From Candidatus Krumholzibacteriia bacterium (lineage in GTDB: Bacteria; Krumholzibacteriota; Krumholzibacteriia; LZORAL124-64-63), in the NCBI GenBank assembly GCA_030592845.1, contig JAUVII010000014.1, positions 1 through 32,692 on the forward strand: DNA of 32,692 bases. The letters are read 5' to 3'. Every line of letters starts with the position of its first letter. The first letter of the stretch is position 1. This document shows, piece after piece, positions 7,414 through 14,892 of this stretch. The notes below the pieces were generated by a model. It did no database searches. It was not told where the DNA came from and saw nothing but the letters and a program-made list of their open reading frames with translations. The translations under genes were made by a program, and so were the position numbers.

Positions 7414-8784
7414 TTACACGATTGCCAGGAGAGTGTCGTACATCTCCTGCACGGTGGCGATCACCTTGGCTGCGGCGTTATAACTGTTTTGGAAGCGGAC
7501 CAGATTGGCGCCTTCTTCATCCAGGCTCACTCCGCTGACGCTGGCCATCCGGGCCGAAAGCGAAGCCACCACGCTCAGTTGATTTTCCACCATGAACCCG
7601 AAACTGTTGAGTTTGCCGGCCACGTCGGTAACAACCGACCGGTAGGATTCGTTGATGGATTTCCGCGCCGGCCCGACCAGGCTGCTTCGGCCAAGGTCGG
7701 CAATGGCCAGGGCGATTTCGTTGTCGGCGGCCGCACCTGTCGTGCCGGTGGCCACCAGACTTTCATTGTTCAGGAGGGACTCGTTGACTCCGATGGTGCT
7801 CATGCTGTCGCCGGTGAAAAACATCACGCCGCGCCCACCGGACGTCAGGCCCTGGGTGTGCAGATTGTTCACTTCGGTAATCAGCTGCCGCGCCACGGCG
7901 TCCAACTGTTCACGGACCGCGGTGACATGAACGTCCCGCGCAGTCAGAAGCCCTTGCAGCTTGCCGGGCGAGAGGTTGACGTCCTGCTGGTTCCCGGCCG
8001 TCACCACGGCAAAGGTGTAGCCGTCGCCATCGGGACGGTAGATACCTTCAAAAAGGGTGACCCTGTCCCGCGCGACCATCGTGCGCCCGGCCAGGATGAT
8101 GTCCTTGGAGCCGTCCTCGCGCTCCAGAACCGATACCTCGGCGAGTTCCGCCAACTGACTGATGCGAAGATCCCTCTGGTCCCGCAGATCGTTGGCCGGA
8201 TGCCCGTTGGATTCGGCTGCCATGACCTGTCTGTTCAATTCGCCGATATCCCGGAGAAGACGGTTGAGGTTAGCGGTTTCGGCCTGGATGTTCTTTTCCA
8301 GATCCGTTTCCAGCCCCCGCAGGGCTTCTTCGATGGCCCGAAAGTCCGCCACCAGCGTCTCGGCTTTTGAGACCACGTTGAGTTTCAGGCTGTCGTTGAC
8401 CGGAGGTTGCGCCAGATCGTTCCAGGCGGAAAAGAAATTGTTGAGGGCATCGCCAAGATGGTCGTTGTCTATGGAACCCAGAATCCCCTCGATGTCGTAA
8501 AGCGCGGTGTCGACCGCGGCGTAGGAGTGAAGCCGGGAAGTCTGCACTCTCATGTTGTTGAGGAGGAATTCATCCTGAATGCGGCGAATCCCCAGGACTT
8601 CGACCCCGCGACCGATGGAGCCGTATCCCAGAATTTCCGCCCGCCGCGTTCCGAAAATGACATCCTGCCGGTTGAAACCGGGAGTGTTGGCATTTGCGAT
8701 GTTGTGCCCACTGGTGGCAAGACCCGCCTGGGCGGCCAGAAGAGCCGAAAGGCTGTTGTCCATGATGGCGTTCAGTCCGGACAT
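7414..8784 (-). CDS. flgK: Flagellar hook-associated protein 1
   Basis: FlgK makes the first junction ring on top of the hook. The N-terminus has the rod/hook family helix LAAQAGLATSGHNIANANTPGFNRQDVIF, and the C-terminus ends with SGVSLDEEGANLVRFQNSYNAAAKVI, both diagnostic. A long coiled-coil region lies between (IEEALRGLETDLEKNIQAETANLNRLLRDI). At 456 residues it is somewhat shorter than the roughly 550-residue enterobacterial protein, and shorter than its partner FlgL here, which reverses the usual size order. The ATG follows GAGAGGA. It is 11 bp after flgN and 15 bp before flgL. Confidence 0.96.
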   Translation of the reverse strand: MSGLNAIMDNSLSALLAAQAGLATSGHNIANANTPGFNRQDVIFGTRRAEILGYGSIGRGVEVLGIRRIQDEFLLNNMRVQTSRLHSYAAVDTALYDIEGILGSIDNDHLGDALNNFFSAWNDLAQPPVNDSLKLNVVSKAETLVADFRAIEEALRGLETDLEKNIQAETANLNRLLRDIGELNRQVMAAESNGHPANDLRDQRDLRISQLAELAEVSVLEREDGSKDIILAGRTMVARDRVTLFEGIYRPDGDGYTFAVVTAGNQQDVNLSPGKLQGLLTARDVHVTAVREQLDAVARQLITEVNNLHTQGLTSGGRGVMFFTGDSMSTIGVNESLLNNESLVATGTTGAAADNEIALAIADLGRSSLVGPARKSINESYRSVVTDVAGKLNSFGFMVENQLSVVASLSARMASVSGVSLDEEGANLVRFQNSYNAAAKVIATVQEMYDTLLAIV

Positions 8785-8795
8785 TGGTCGTCCTC

Positions 8796-9323
8796 TCAGG
8801 CTTGCCGCACGAGCACCCCACCGGGGCCGCTGCGTGTGTTTTGGGCATCGCCGTCGTAACAGCCGGCCGGGTTGTCCAGCACGGCGTCCTTGAATATTTC
8901 CGCTTCTTCGTGAACCAGGTCCAGGCAGAATTCCGCCAACAACCGGTTCAATTCATTTTGCCGGGCAAGTTTGGCGGCGGTCCGACGGACACCGCCCAGG
9001 GCACTGGCCACGGTACGCTTGGTTTCGGGTTCCGTGTAGTCCAGGAGGTCTTCCACTCCGTGGGGAGGAATGCTCAGGTCCATGCGTTTTGCCAGCTCTC
9101 CGACGTACCTTTCCCGGGATATCCGGGCCTCGTTGGCCAAAGGCAGGTAGCGGGCCCATTCCCTGGCGTTGGCCTCCAGGCGGTCCACATCTTGCCGTTG
9201 CATGTAAGAATTCTGACGCCAGGCCAACCTTAAAAGGCGGCGATACTGGTGACTTTCTTTGTCCAGAATGCTCCCCAAACGGCGGCAATCTTCATTTTCG
9301 AGCCTGGTGTTGTCCTTTGGCAT
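8796..9323 (-). CDS. flgN: FlgN family chaperone (putative)
   Basis: Helical protein of 175 residues directly upstream of flgK and flgL, whose export chaperone in other bacteria is FlgN. Helix-rich segments are SILDKESHQYRRLLRLAWRQ, the heptad-like DVDRLEANAREWARYL, and a C-terminal helix (LARQNELNRLLAEFCLDLVHEE) that resembles the FlgN substrate-binding region. The last residues (GPGGVLVRQA) are probably flexible. The in-frame start at 9425 is replaced by ATG 9323, which follows GGAGG. FlgN is weakly conserved, so context carries much of the weight. Confidence 0.75.
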   Translation of the reverse strand: MPKDNTRLENEDCRRLGSILDKESHQYRRLLRLAWRQNSYMQRQDVDRLEANAREWARYLPLANEARISRERYVGELAKRMDLSIPPHGVEDLLDYTEPETKRTVASALGGVRRTAAKLARQNELNRLLAEFCLDLVHEEAEIFKDAVLDNPAGCYDGDAQNTRSGPGGVLVRQA

Positions 9324-9363
9324 TTCCGAATGTCCTCCGTGAAACTGTCCCAATTGACGGGTT

Positions 9364-10233
9364 CTATGGGCCTGATGACGCCAGATGCGTGCCACCACCC
9401 AGGTTTTTGTACCTATCCAGAACACTTTTTACATAGCGCCGTGTTTCAGGGTAATCGGGTACGCGGCCTCCCAGGCGTTTAACGGTTCCCGGTCCGGCGT
9501 TGTAGGCAGCCAGGGCCACATCCAGCTTGCCCGCGAATTTCTCCAGCATATCGGCCAGATACCGCGCCCCGCCTTCGAGGTTCTGGGCCGCGTCCGTCCG
9601 GTTGGCGACCCCCAGCTCCCGGGCGGTGTCGGGCATCAATTGCATCAGGCCCAGGGCCCCCTTGGGAGAACGGGCTTCAGGATCGCCGCCCGATTCTTCC
9701 ATGACCACCGACAGGATGAGGGCGGGGTCCAGACCGGAACGCCGCGCGGCTGTTTCAATTTCAGAGCTGAACCGGCTCAACGTGTCCGTGACAGCCGTTC
9801 CCTGGTTGGCCGCCAAAATGGCCAGCCGTTTGTGAGCCACGGTTTCAGGGGCAGAAAGCTCCATGGCCCTGTAACGCTCCAGGGCCGAGGGTGCAGGGGG
9901 GCCGAAAGAAGGTCTTGCAGGAGGGCTTTCCACGTTATCCTGATCCGAATCCCGGGAAAGCTGCCGCACGATCATGTCGGCAATGCCCATCCCGCCATGT
10001 CCGTCGGCCATGGCCCGGGCGATTTCCGCATCGTGCATCTGCTGGTAGAATTTGGTTGCGCCCCCGCCGTTGAAAAGATCGTTGACCGGAACCGTCTGCC
10101 GCATGGCTTTCAGCAGGGTATTCAGAAAGACACCTTCGAATTCCCGCGCGGATTCTTCCAGACGCACCTGCTCCGTGTGGTCACCAGCTACGGTGACCAG
10201 TGGGTTCAGCAGCGTCTGTCCCGGGATTTCCAT
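9364..10233 (-). CDS. flgJ: FlgJ-type rod cap protein with lytic transglycosylase domain
   Basis: Rod assembly cap plus peptidoglycan hydrolase, 289 residues. The N-terminal 100 residues are the FlgJ rod-binding domain (EESAREFEGVFLNTLLKAMRQ, then FYQQMHDAEIARAMA and GGMGIADMIVRQL). A Pro-rich linker at about 103-117 leads to a transglycosylase SLT (GH23) domain. That domain has the catalytic Glu180 in VVMEESGGDP, the motif SPKGALGLMQLMPDTA, and AYNAGPG at 243-249. In enterobacterial FlgJ the C-terminal hydrolase is an unrelated glucosaminidase-type domain, so the cell-wall-cutting half here comes from a different family. No signal peptide is visible, as expected for a type III export substrate. 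It follows flgI by 19 bp. Confidence 0.93.
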   Translation of the reverse strand: MEIPGQTLLNPLVTVAGDHTEQVRLEESAREFEGVFLNTLLKAMRQTVPVNDLFNGGGATKFYQQMHDAEIARAMADGHGGMGIADMIVRQLSRDSDQDNVESPPARPSFGPPAPSALERYRAMELSAPETVAHKRLAILAANQGTAVTDTLSRFSSEIETAARRSGLDPALILSVVMEESGGDPEARSPKGALGLMQLMPDTARELGVANRTDAAQNLEGGARYLADMLEKFAGKLDVALAAYNAGPGTVKRLGGRVPDYPETRRYVKSVLDRYKNLGGGTHLASSGP

Positions 10234-10252
10234 CTGCGGTTCCTGGTCCCTT

Positions 10253-11389
10253 CTACATCAGAATGAGTTCGGCCTGCAGCGATCCGGCCCTTTTCAGGGC
10301 TTCCAGAATGGCGATGATATCCCTGGGGCTCGCCCCGATATCATTCAGGACACCTACGACATCCGCCACAGTGCTGGTATCGGGTACACGCAGGACCCGG
10401 GCATCGCGGTCTTCCACATCCGTGTTGATATCCGGCACCACGACAGTATCTCCCCGCCGGCTGAAGGAACTGGGCTGGGAAACGTCGTAATAGGTGCTGA
10501 CGACAACCTTCAGGTTCCCATGAGCCACCGCGGCTTCCTTGAGCTTGACGTTTTTCCCAACGATGATGGTGCCAGTACGCTCATTGACAACCACCCTGGC
10601 GACGGCATCGCTGCGGGCGGTGAGTTCGCTCATCCGCGCGATGAATCCCACGGGATTCGTATTTTCTTCCACCGGGATGGTCACCAGAATACGCTGGGAA
10701 TCCTTGGCCTGGGCCGTTCCCTGTCCATACAGGGCGTTGATGGACGTAGCGACTTCGGAGGCGGTAATGAAATCCGGATTGTGCAGCAGCCAGGCCACCT
10801 GCCCGCCACGCATGAAGCTCCCGTTCAGCTTGACCTTTACCGACCCGCCGTTGGTGACGAGACCGGCCTGGGTGTGGTTTTTCCGGTAGCTGTTTCCGGC
10901 CCCTGACTTCACATTGAATCCACCGATGGAAACACTTCCCTGGGCCAGGACGCACAGGGTACCGTCGGCAGCCCGTAACGGTGTCATGACCAGATGCCCG
11001 CCTTCAAGGCTGGTCGCATCGTTCAGGGAACTGACCTTGACGTCAATTTTGCCGCCCACATTGAGATTGGGATCCAGGGTGCCGGTCACGATAACGGCAG
11101 CCACGTTTTTTGCCTTCAGGTCCCGGGGGCTGATGGTCACATCCAGTTTTTCCAGCAGGGTGGCGATGGAATTTGCCGTGTTTTCCACGGAATATCCGTC
11201 ACCCGTTCCATTGAGTCCCACAACCAGGCCATAACCGACCAGGGGTTCCTCAGTGGTGCCCTCCAGGTAGGCCAGGTCCTTGATACGGGAATTGTCCTGG
11301 GCCATGACGGGATTGGCGTGCCAGCTGAAGGCAACCACACAAACCAGAACCGCGTAGCCCGTCCATTTCGACCGCGAATTTCCGAACAT
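10253..11389 (-). CDS. flgI: Flagellar P-ring protein
   Basis: Periplasmic P-ring subunit of 378 residues that forms the bushing around the rod in peptidoglycan. A Sec signal peptide (hydrophobic AVLVCVVAFSW, cleavage near PVMA-QD) precedes the FlgI body: SRIKDLAYLEGTTEEPLVGYGLVVGLNGTGDG, VAAVIVTGTLDPN, GGHLVMTPLRAADG and, near the end, TVADVVGVLNDIGASPRDIIAILEALKRAGSLQAELILM, all strongly conserved. The ATG at 11389 has AGGAGG seven bases upstream, and that site overlaps the flgH stop; the in-frame start at 11422 is rejected. It is coupled to flgH (10-bp gap) and followed by flgJ. Confidence 0.97.
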   Translation of the reverse strand: MFGNSRSKWTGYAVLVCVVAFSWHANPVMAQDNSRIKDLAYLEGTTEEPLVGYGLVVGLNGTGDGYSVENTANSIATLLEKLDVTISPRDLKAKNVAAVIVTGTLDPNLNVGGKIDVKVSSLNDATSLEGGHLVMTPLRAADGTLCVLAQGSVSIGGFNVKSGAGNSYRKNHTQAGLVTNGGSVKVKLNGSFMRGGQVAWLLHNPDFITASEVATSINALYGQGTAQAKDSQRILVTIPVEENTNPVGFIARMSELTARSDAVARVVVNERTGTIIVGKNVKLKEAAVAHGNLKVVVSTYYDVSQPSSFSRRGDTVVVPDINTDVEDRDARVLRVPDTSTVADVVGVLNDIGASPRDIIAILEALKRAGSLQAELILM

Positions 11390-11399
11390 CCTGTTCCTC

Positions 11400-12023
11400 C
11401 TAGAACAACCAGTTGAGTACACGGGTCACTACCCCCGGCTTGGAAGTGTCGTTGATGATGCCCGAGCCGTTGTAGGCGATCTGGGCGTCCGAGATGTAGG
11501 TGCTGAGAATGGTATTGTCGGCCCCGATGTCCCGCGCGCGGCAAATTCCGGTGATTTCAATCAGCTGTTTTTCACCGTTGATGTTGACCATACGGGTCCC
11601 TTCCAGCCGCAAATCCCCGTTGGCAAGAATTTCGACGATACGCGCCGACATTTCCGTCCGCAGGCTGCCGCTGCGCTGGGTGTTCCCATCCCCGAGATAC
11701 TCGTTTTCAACGGTCATGTCCCAGGGTTTGATGAAATGCAGCCACCCGAGGGCCGGCCCGCCCCTGGTTTCACTCTTGTTGTTCGCCTTGGTCTTGCTGG
11801 CGGCATTGGCCGTCGCGCGTTCCGTAATGATGATGGTGATCAGATCACCCTCTTTCCGGGCCTTGATGTTGGACACCAGGGATTCCCCGGTATCGAAATC
11901 CACCAGGGGAGTCTTTGCCTCGACGATCTCCACGGCAAAAAGGGTCACCATAAGACACCCCAGGACTAACGGCAGGGCCGTTTTCCCCACGGGAATACTT
12001 TGCAAAGCGTTCATCGGATTCAT
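11400..12023 (-). CDS. flgH: Flagellar L-ring protein
   Basis: Outer-membrane L-ring subunit of 207 residues. Family motifs are clear: GDLITIIITERATANAASKTK, FIKPWDMTVENEYLGDGNTQRSGSLRTEMSARIVEILANGDLRLEG, INGEKQLIEITGICRARDIGADNTILSTYISDAQIAYNGSGII. Classical FlgH is a lipoprotein. Here the leader has a cysteine (VLGC, about residue 23) in the middle of the hydrophobic run rather than at its end, so it is unclear whether it is lipidated or cut by signal peptidase I after IVEA. The ATG at 12023 has GGAG eight bases upstream and lies one base after the flgA stop. Confidence 0.96.
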   Translation of the reverse strand: MNPMNALQSIPVGKTALPLVLGCLMVTLFAVEIVEAKTPLVDFDTGESLVSNIKARKEGDLITIIITERATANAASKTKANNKSETRGGPALGWLHFIKPWDMTVENEYLGDGNTQRSGSLRTEMSARIVEILANGDLRLEGTRMVNINGEKQLIEITGICRARDIGADNTILSTYISDAQIAYNGSGIINDTSKPGVVTRVLNWLF

Positions 12024-12024
12024 T

Positions 12025-12981
12025 TCAATTTCTCCATTCAACGATTCCGGGACCCGCAACACGGGCGTTGACCAGCCGTCCGGTAACTTCACTGCGGACG
12101 GGTATGGTTTGACCAAGGCAGCCGCTCTGCCGGGCGATTGCCCGGACCGTGACCGCCACCTGTCCCCTGCTTATCTGCAACTCGACCCGATCACCGGCCA
12201 CTACGATGGGCGTGATCTTCAAATCCGCTTCCCGGAGGAAGGCTCCGGCCTTCAGCTTCCTGGTGCTGCTGGCCCCATGCGTACTGGCCCGGGTTATGGA
12301 AAGACCGCGTTTCTGGTCGGCCAGGTCGCGCCATTCCCAGTCGAACATGTTTTCTTCCAAAGGCCGGTCCCGGGGTATATCCGAGATGGCACGGCCCACT
12401 TCTCCGAACTGGTGCAAGGTAACCGTCACCGGGAAACTCTCTTCCCTGTTCTGGTCCACCACGGTGACACGAACGAGGTTGCGGCCCGGAGCCAGTAATT
12501 CTTTTCTTTCGCACTCGATTTTCCAGTTTCCCGCGGCCGCCAGCCTCACTGGCGGCAGGTCCAGTTCGAACCAGGAATCCGGGGCCCCGGGATAGGCCGG
12601 GGGTACAAATAGCTGGATTTGCCTGGTCACTTCCCGATGGAGGTTTTCGGGTGTCACTTCGGTGCCCGAGAACACCAGGTGGCACCGTTCGCTCCCGGCG
12701 AACCGCACCCCACCGGCCAGCCCCGCGGTGACCAGACGGCGGAGAATGTCCCTTCTCGAAACCGTCACGACTCCGTTGGGTTTCAGTCCGGCCCGGATGA
12801 CCAGGTCCTGCACATTGGCGGGAACCGGCCCCCTGCTCAGATCACCCAGTGTTGCCACATCGTGGTCCAGGACAAGCGTGTCGGGCAGCGTCAGGTTCCA
12901 GTTGCCGGCCGCGCACACCGATCCGGCGGATGCCATCAGGATCAGGGTCAAGGCCAGGCATTTAAGTTTACGGTCCATCAT
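12025..12981 (-). CDS. flgA: Flagellar P-ring assembly chaperone FlgA
   Basis: Periplasmic chaperone for FlgI, 318 residues, longer than the 219-residue E. coli protein because of an extended N-terminal half. A signal peptide (LKCLALTLILMASAGSVCA-AG) starts the protein. The C-terminal SAF-like region has ISDIPRDRPLEENMFDWEWRDL, TRKLKAGAFLREADLKITPIVVAGDRVELQ and GQVAVTVRAIARQSGCLGQTIPVR, then the typical ending VRSEVTGRLVNARVAGPGIVEW. The start is a double ATG (12981 and 12978) that directly follows the flgG stop with no gap, with AAAAGG just upstream. It is coupled to flgH downstream. Confidence 0.92.
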   Translation of the reverse strand: MMDRKLKCLALTLILMASAGSVCAAGNWNLTLPDTLVLDHDVATLGDLSRGPVPANVQDLVIRAGLKPNGVVTVSRRDILRRLVTAGLAGGVRFAGSERCHLVFSGTEVTPENLHREVTRQIQLFVPPAYPGAPDSWFELDLPPVRLAAAGNWKIECERKELLAPGRNLVRVTVVDQNREESFPVTVTLHQFGEVGRAISDIPRDRPLEENMFDWEWRDLADQKRGLSITRASTHGASSTRKLKAGAFLREADLKITPIVVAGDRVELQISRGQVAVTVRAIARQSGCLGQTIPVRSEVTGRLVNARVAGPGIVEWRN

Positions 12982-13773
12982 CTACCTTTTGAGGCGGTTT
13001 ACGGTCTGCAGCATCTCGTCGGCCATGGTGATGGTCTTCGAGTTCAATTCGTACGCCCGCTGGGCGGAAATCATGCTGACCAGTTCATCCACCGTTTCCA
13101 CGTTGCTCATTTCCAGGAATCCGGAAGCGGTTTCCCCCATGCCGTTTATTCCCGGGGTATCCAGGATGGGACGTCCACTGGCGGGAGTTTCCACAAACAG
13201 GTTCCCACCGCGCGCCATCAGGCCGGCTGCGTTGGGAAAGCGGGCGAGCTCCAGCTGCCCGATCTCCTGGACATTGGCGTCGTCACCCTGGACCATCACG
13301 CTGATGATCCCGTCCCGGGCAACGGAAAGTTCAAGTGCATCCTCGGGAATTTGAACGGCCGGTTCGAGACGGTAGCCGGATGAGGTAACGATGTTGCGGT
13401 CGGCATCCATCTTGAAGGTGCCGTCCCGCGTGTATTTGATGGTGTCGTCCGCCAGGCGCACCTGGAAGAATCCATCGCCTTCGATCATCAGGTCCAGGGG
13501 ATTGCCGGTGGAAATCACGGTACCCTGGCTGAAGTTCTTGTTGGTGGCCACCAGCTTTACGCCGTGCCCGATCTCGATCCGGACGGGCAGGGCCCTGCCT
13601 TCGGCGTCCACCTGGCCGCCGGGCATCACCTTTTCATAGAGGAGATCCTGGAATTCGGTATGGCTCTTCTTGTAGCCGGTCGTATTTACGTTGGCCAGGT
13701 TGTTGGCGATGGTATCGATGTTCATCTGCTGGGCCTTCATTCCCGAGGCCGCGGTTCCCATTGCTCTGATCAT
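12982..13773 (-). CDS. flgG: Flagellar distal rod protein
   Basis: Distal rod subunit of 263 residues, near the family norm of about 260. It opens with MIRAMGTAASGMKAQQMNIDTIANNLANVNTTGYKKSHTEFQDLLYE, the hallmark rod N-terminus. The central domain has GHGVKLVATNKNFSQGTVISTGNPLDLMIEGDGFFQV and YTRDGTFKMD, and the end is SNVETVDELVSMISAQRAYELNSKTITMADEMLQTVNRL. All are at the expected places, so the call is secure. The ATG follows GGAAGGTG. It is 33 bp after flgF and abuts flgA with no gap. Confidence 0.97.
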   Translation of the reverse strand: MIRAMGTAASGMKAQQMNIDTIANNLANVNTTGYKKSHTEFQDLLYEKVMPGGQVDAEGRALPVRIEIGHGVKLVATNKNFSQGTVISTGNPLDLMIEGDGFFQVRLADDTIKYTRDGTFKMDADRNIVTSSGYRLEPAVQIPEDALELSVARDGIISVMVQGDDANVQEIGQLELARFPNAAGLMARGGNLFVETPASGRPILDTPGINGMGETASGFLEMSNVETVDELVSMISAQRAYELNSKTITMADEMLQTVNRLKR

Positions 13774-13806
13774 TGGCTTTCACCTTCCGTGAAAAATCGA
13801 CTGCCG

Positions 13807-14568
13807 CTATCCGCTCACGCGCGGCAGGTTGTTGACAGATTTCTCCAGCATCTCGTCTTCGGTCGTCATGACCTTGCTTTGAATCTCGAAGGCCCTCTGG
13901 GCGGCGATCATCGCGATGAGGGTATCGATGGGATTCACATTGCTCCCCTCGAGATGACCCTGGGCAACCACCACTTCGGCCGTATCCAGAACCCGCTGTT
14001 CCATATCGGCCGGCGGAACGACCAGGCTCGCGCCCAGATGTTCCAACCGCGTGGGGTCGGCGAATCCAACCAGTTTCAGGCTGTCGGTCTTTTTGCCGTC
14101 CACCATGATCGAGCCGTCGTTGGCGATGGTAAATTCCTCGCCCTTAAGTAGAATCGGGCCCCGTTCTCCCATCACGGCATGACCGTCGGGTGTGGTCAGC
14201 CGCTGCTCCGCGTCCAGGAGAAAGGATCCATGACGTGTGTAAGCCGGTCCGTTCTCCGTACTCACCTCGAAATAGCCCGCGCCAATGATGGCCACATCCG
14301 TATCCCGACCGGTTGCCTGTACGGACCCGGGACGATTGTCCAGGGCGTGATACATCTGCAATCGGGTTCCCGCCATCCGCCGGGGTCCCAAAACCGGACT
14401 GGAGCCTGATTGCCCCTCCTGCAGTTCCGTTTGGGTCATCTCGGCCACCCTGGTCAGGATCTGCTTGAACCCGGCGGTATTGACGTTCGCCAGGTTGTTG
14501 GCCAGGGCATCGATCCGGTTCTGCTCCAACATCATGGCGTTTTCAGCAGTGTTGAGGCTTCTGATCAC
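13807..14568 (-). CDS. flgF: Flagellar proximal rod protein FlgF
   Basis: Proximal rod subunit of 253 residues, paralogous to FlgG. Motifs: LNTAENAMMLEQNRIDALANNLANVNTAGFKQI at the N-terminus, RDTDVAIIGAGYFEV, YTRHGSFLLDAEQRLTT, and the C-terminal SNVNPIDTLIAMIAAQRAFEIQSKVMTTEDEM. The probable start is GTG at 14568, giving VIRSLNTAE, with AAAGGA seven bases upstream; starts further out (14622) would add non-homologous residues. It is the first gene of the 11-gene flgF-to-csrA operon and lies about 40 bases downstream of a sigma54-like element. Confidence 0.93.
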   Translation of the reverse strand: MIRSLNTAENAMMLEQNRIDALANNLANVNTAGFKQILTRVAEMTQTELQEGQSGSSPVLGPRRMAGTRLQMYHALDNRPGSVQATGRDTDVAIIGAGYFEVSTENGPAYTRHGSFLLDAEQRLTTPDGHAVMGERGPILLKGEEFTIANDGSIMVDGKKTDSLKLVGFADPTRLEHLGASLVVPPADMEQRVLDTAEVVVAQGHLEGSNVNPIDTLIAMIAAQRAFEIQSKVMTTEDEMLEKSVNNLPRVSG

Positions 14569-14616
14569 GCTTATTCCTTTCGGCAGGTACACCTGTCCTA
14601 CTTCCTGAACGCAGCA

Positions 14617-14634
14617 GGGCAAGGCTCATGCCGT
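14617..14634 (-). promoter_or_regulatory. Sigma54-like promoter upstream of flgF
   Basis: Read on the minus strand, CGGCATG-AGCC-TTGC resembles the sigma54 (RpoN) consensus TGGCACG-N4-TTGC: the invariant GG and GC are exactly ten bases apart. A start near 14608 would leave a 40-base leader to the flgF GTG. RpoN drives rod and ring genes in many polarly flagellated bacteria. Two mismatches and the lack of a visible activator gene keep this tentative. Confidence 0.4.
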
Positions 14635-14814
14635 CAGGTACCGGTTTGCCCGGGGCCGAAATAAATGAAAATCGGGAAAATTTTGCCGGGAAGTGAAAAT
14701 CTCAACAACCAGCCTGTCGGCTTCCATCGGGCCTTTCCGGCTGGATCCAGGGATTTTGCGGTGGCGGGAATTTTGAAGAGGATGGAGGCGGAAAAATCTT
14801 CCCCATAATACCAA

Positions 14815-14847
14815 AGCCCCCGGTGTCCATTATGGAAAGCGGGGGCT
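14815..14847 (-). terminator. Terminator hairpin after the histidine kinase gene
   Basis: AGCCCCCG (14815-14822) and CGGGGGCT (14840-14847) form a perfect 8-bp GC-rich stem. On the minus strand it is followed by TTGGTATT, a weak U-tract, 45 bases after the kinase stop codon. Likely intrinsic terminator. Confidence 0.6.
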
Positions 14848-14892
14848 GACAGGAACCAAGGCACCGGGTGGGTGATTAGTTGACGAATCTCC

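Larger units (their letters stand above)
14569..14892. other. 324-bp gap between flgF and the histidine kinase gene
   Basis: Both flanking genes read leftward. This stretch holds the sigma54-like element at 14617-14634 and the kinase gene's terminator hairpin at 14815-14847. Open frames that cross it are extensions of kinase or flgF shadows. No further gene is seen. Confidence 0.6.

Noticed and set aside
6970-8370. Plus-strand open frame (466 codons) opposite flgK and flgL
   Set aside because: It spans two secure minus-strand flagellar genes and their junction and has no RBS or family signature.
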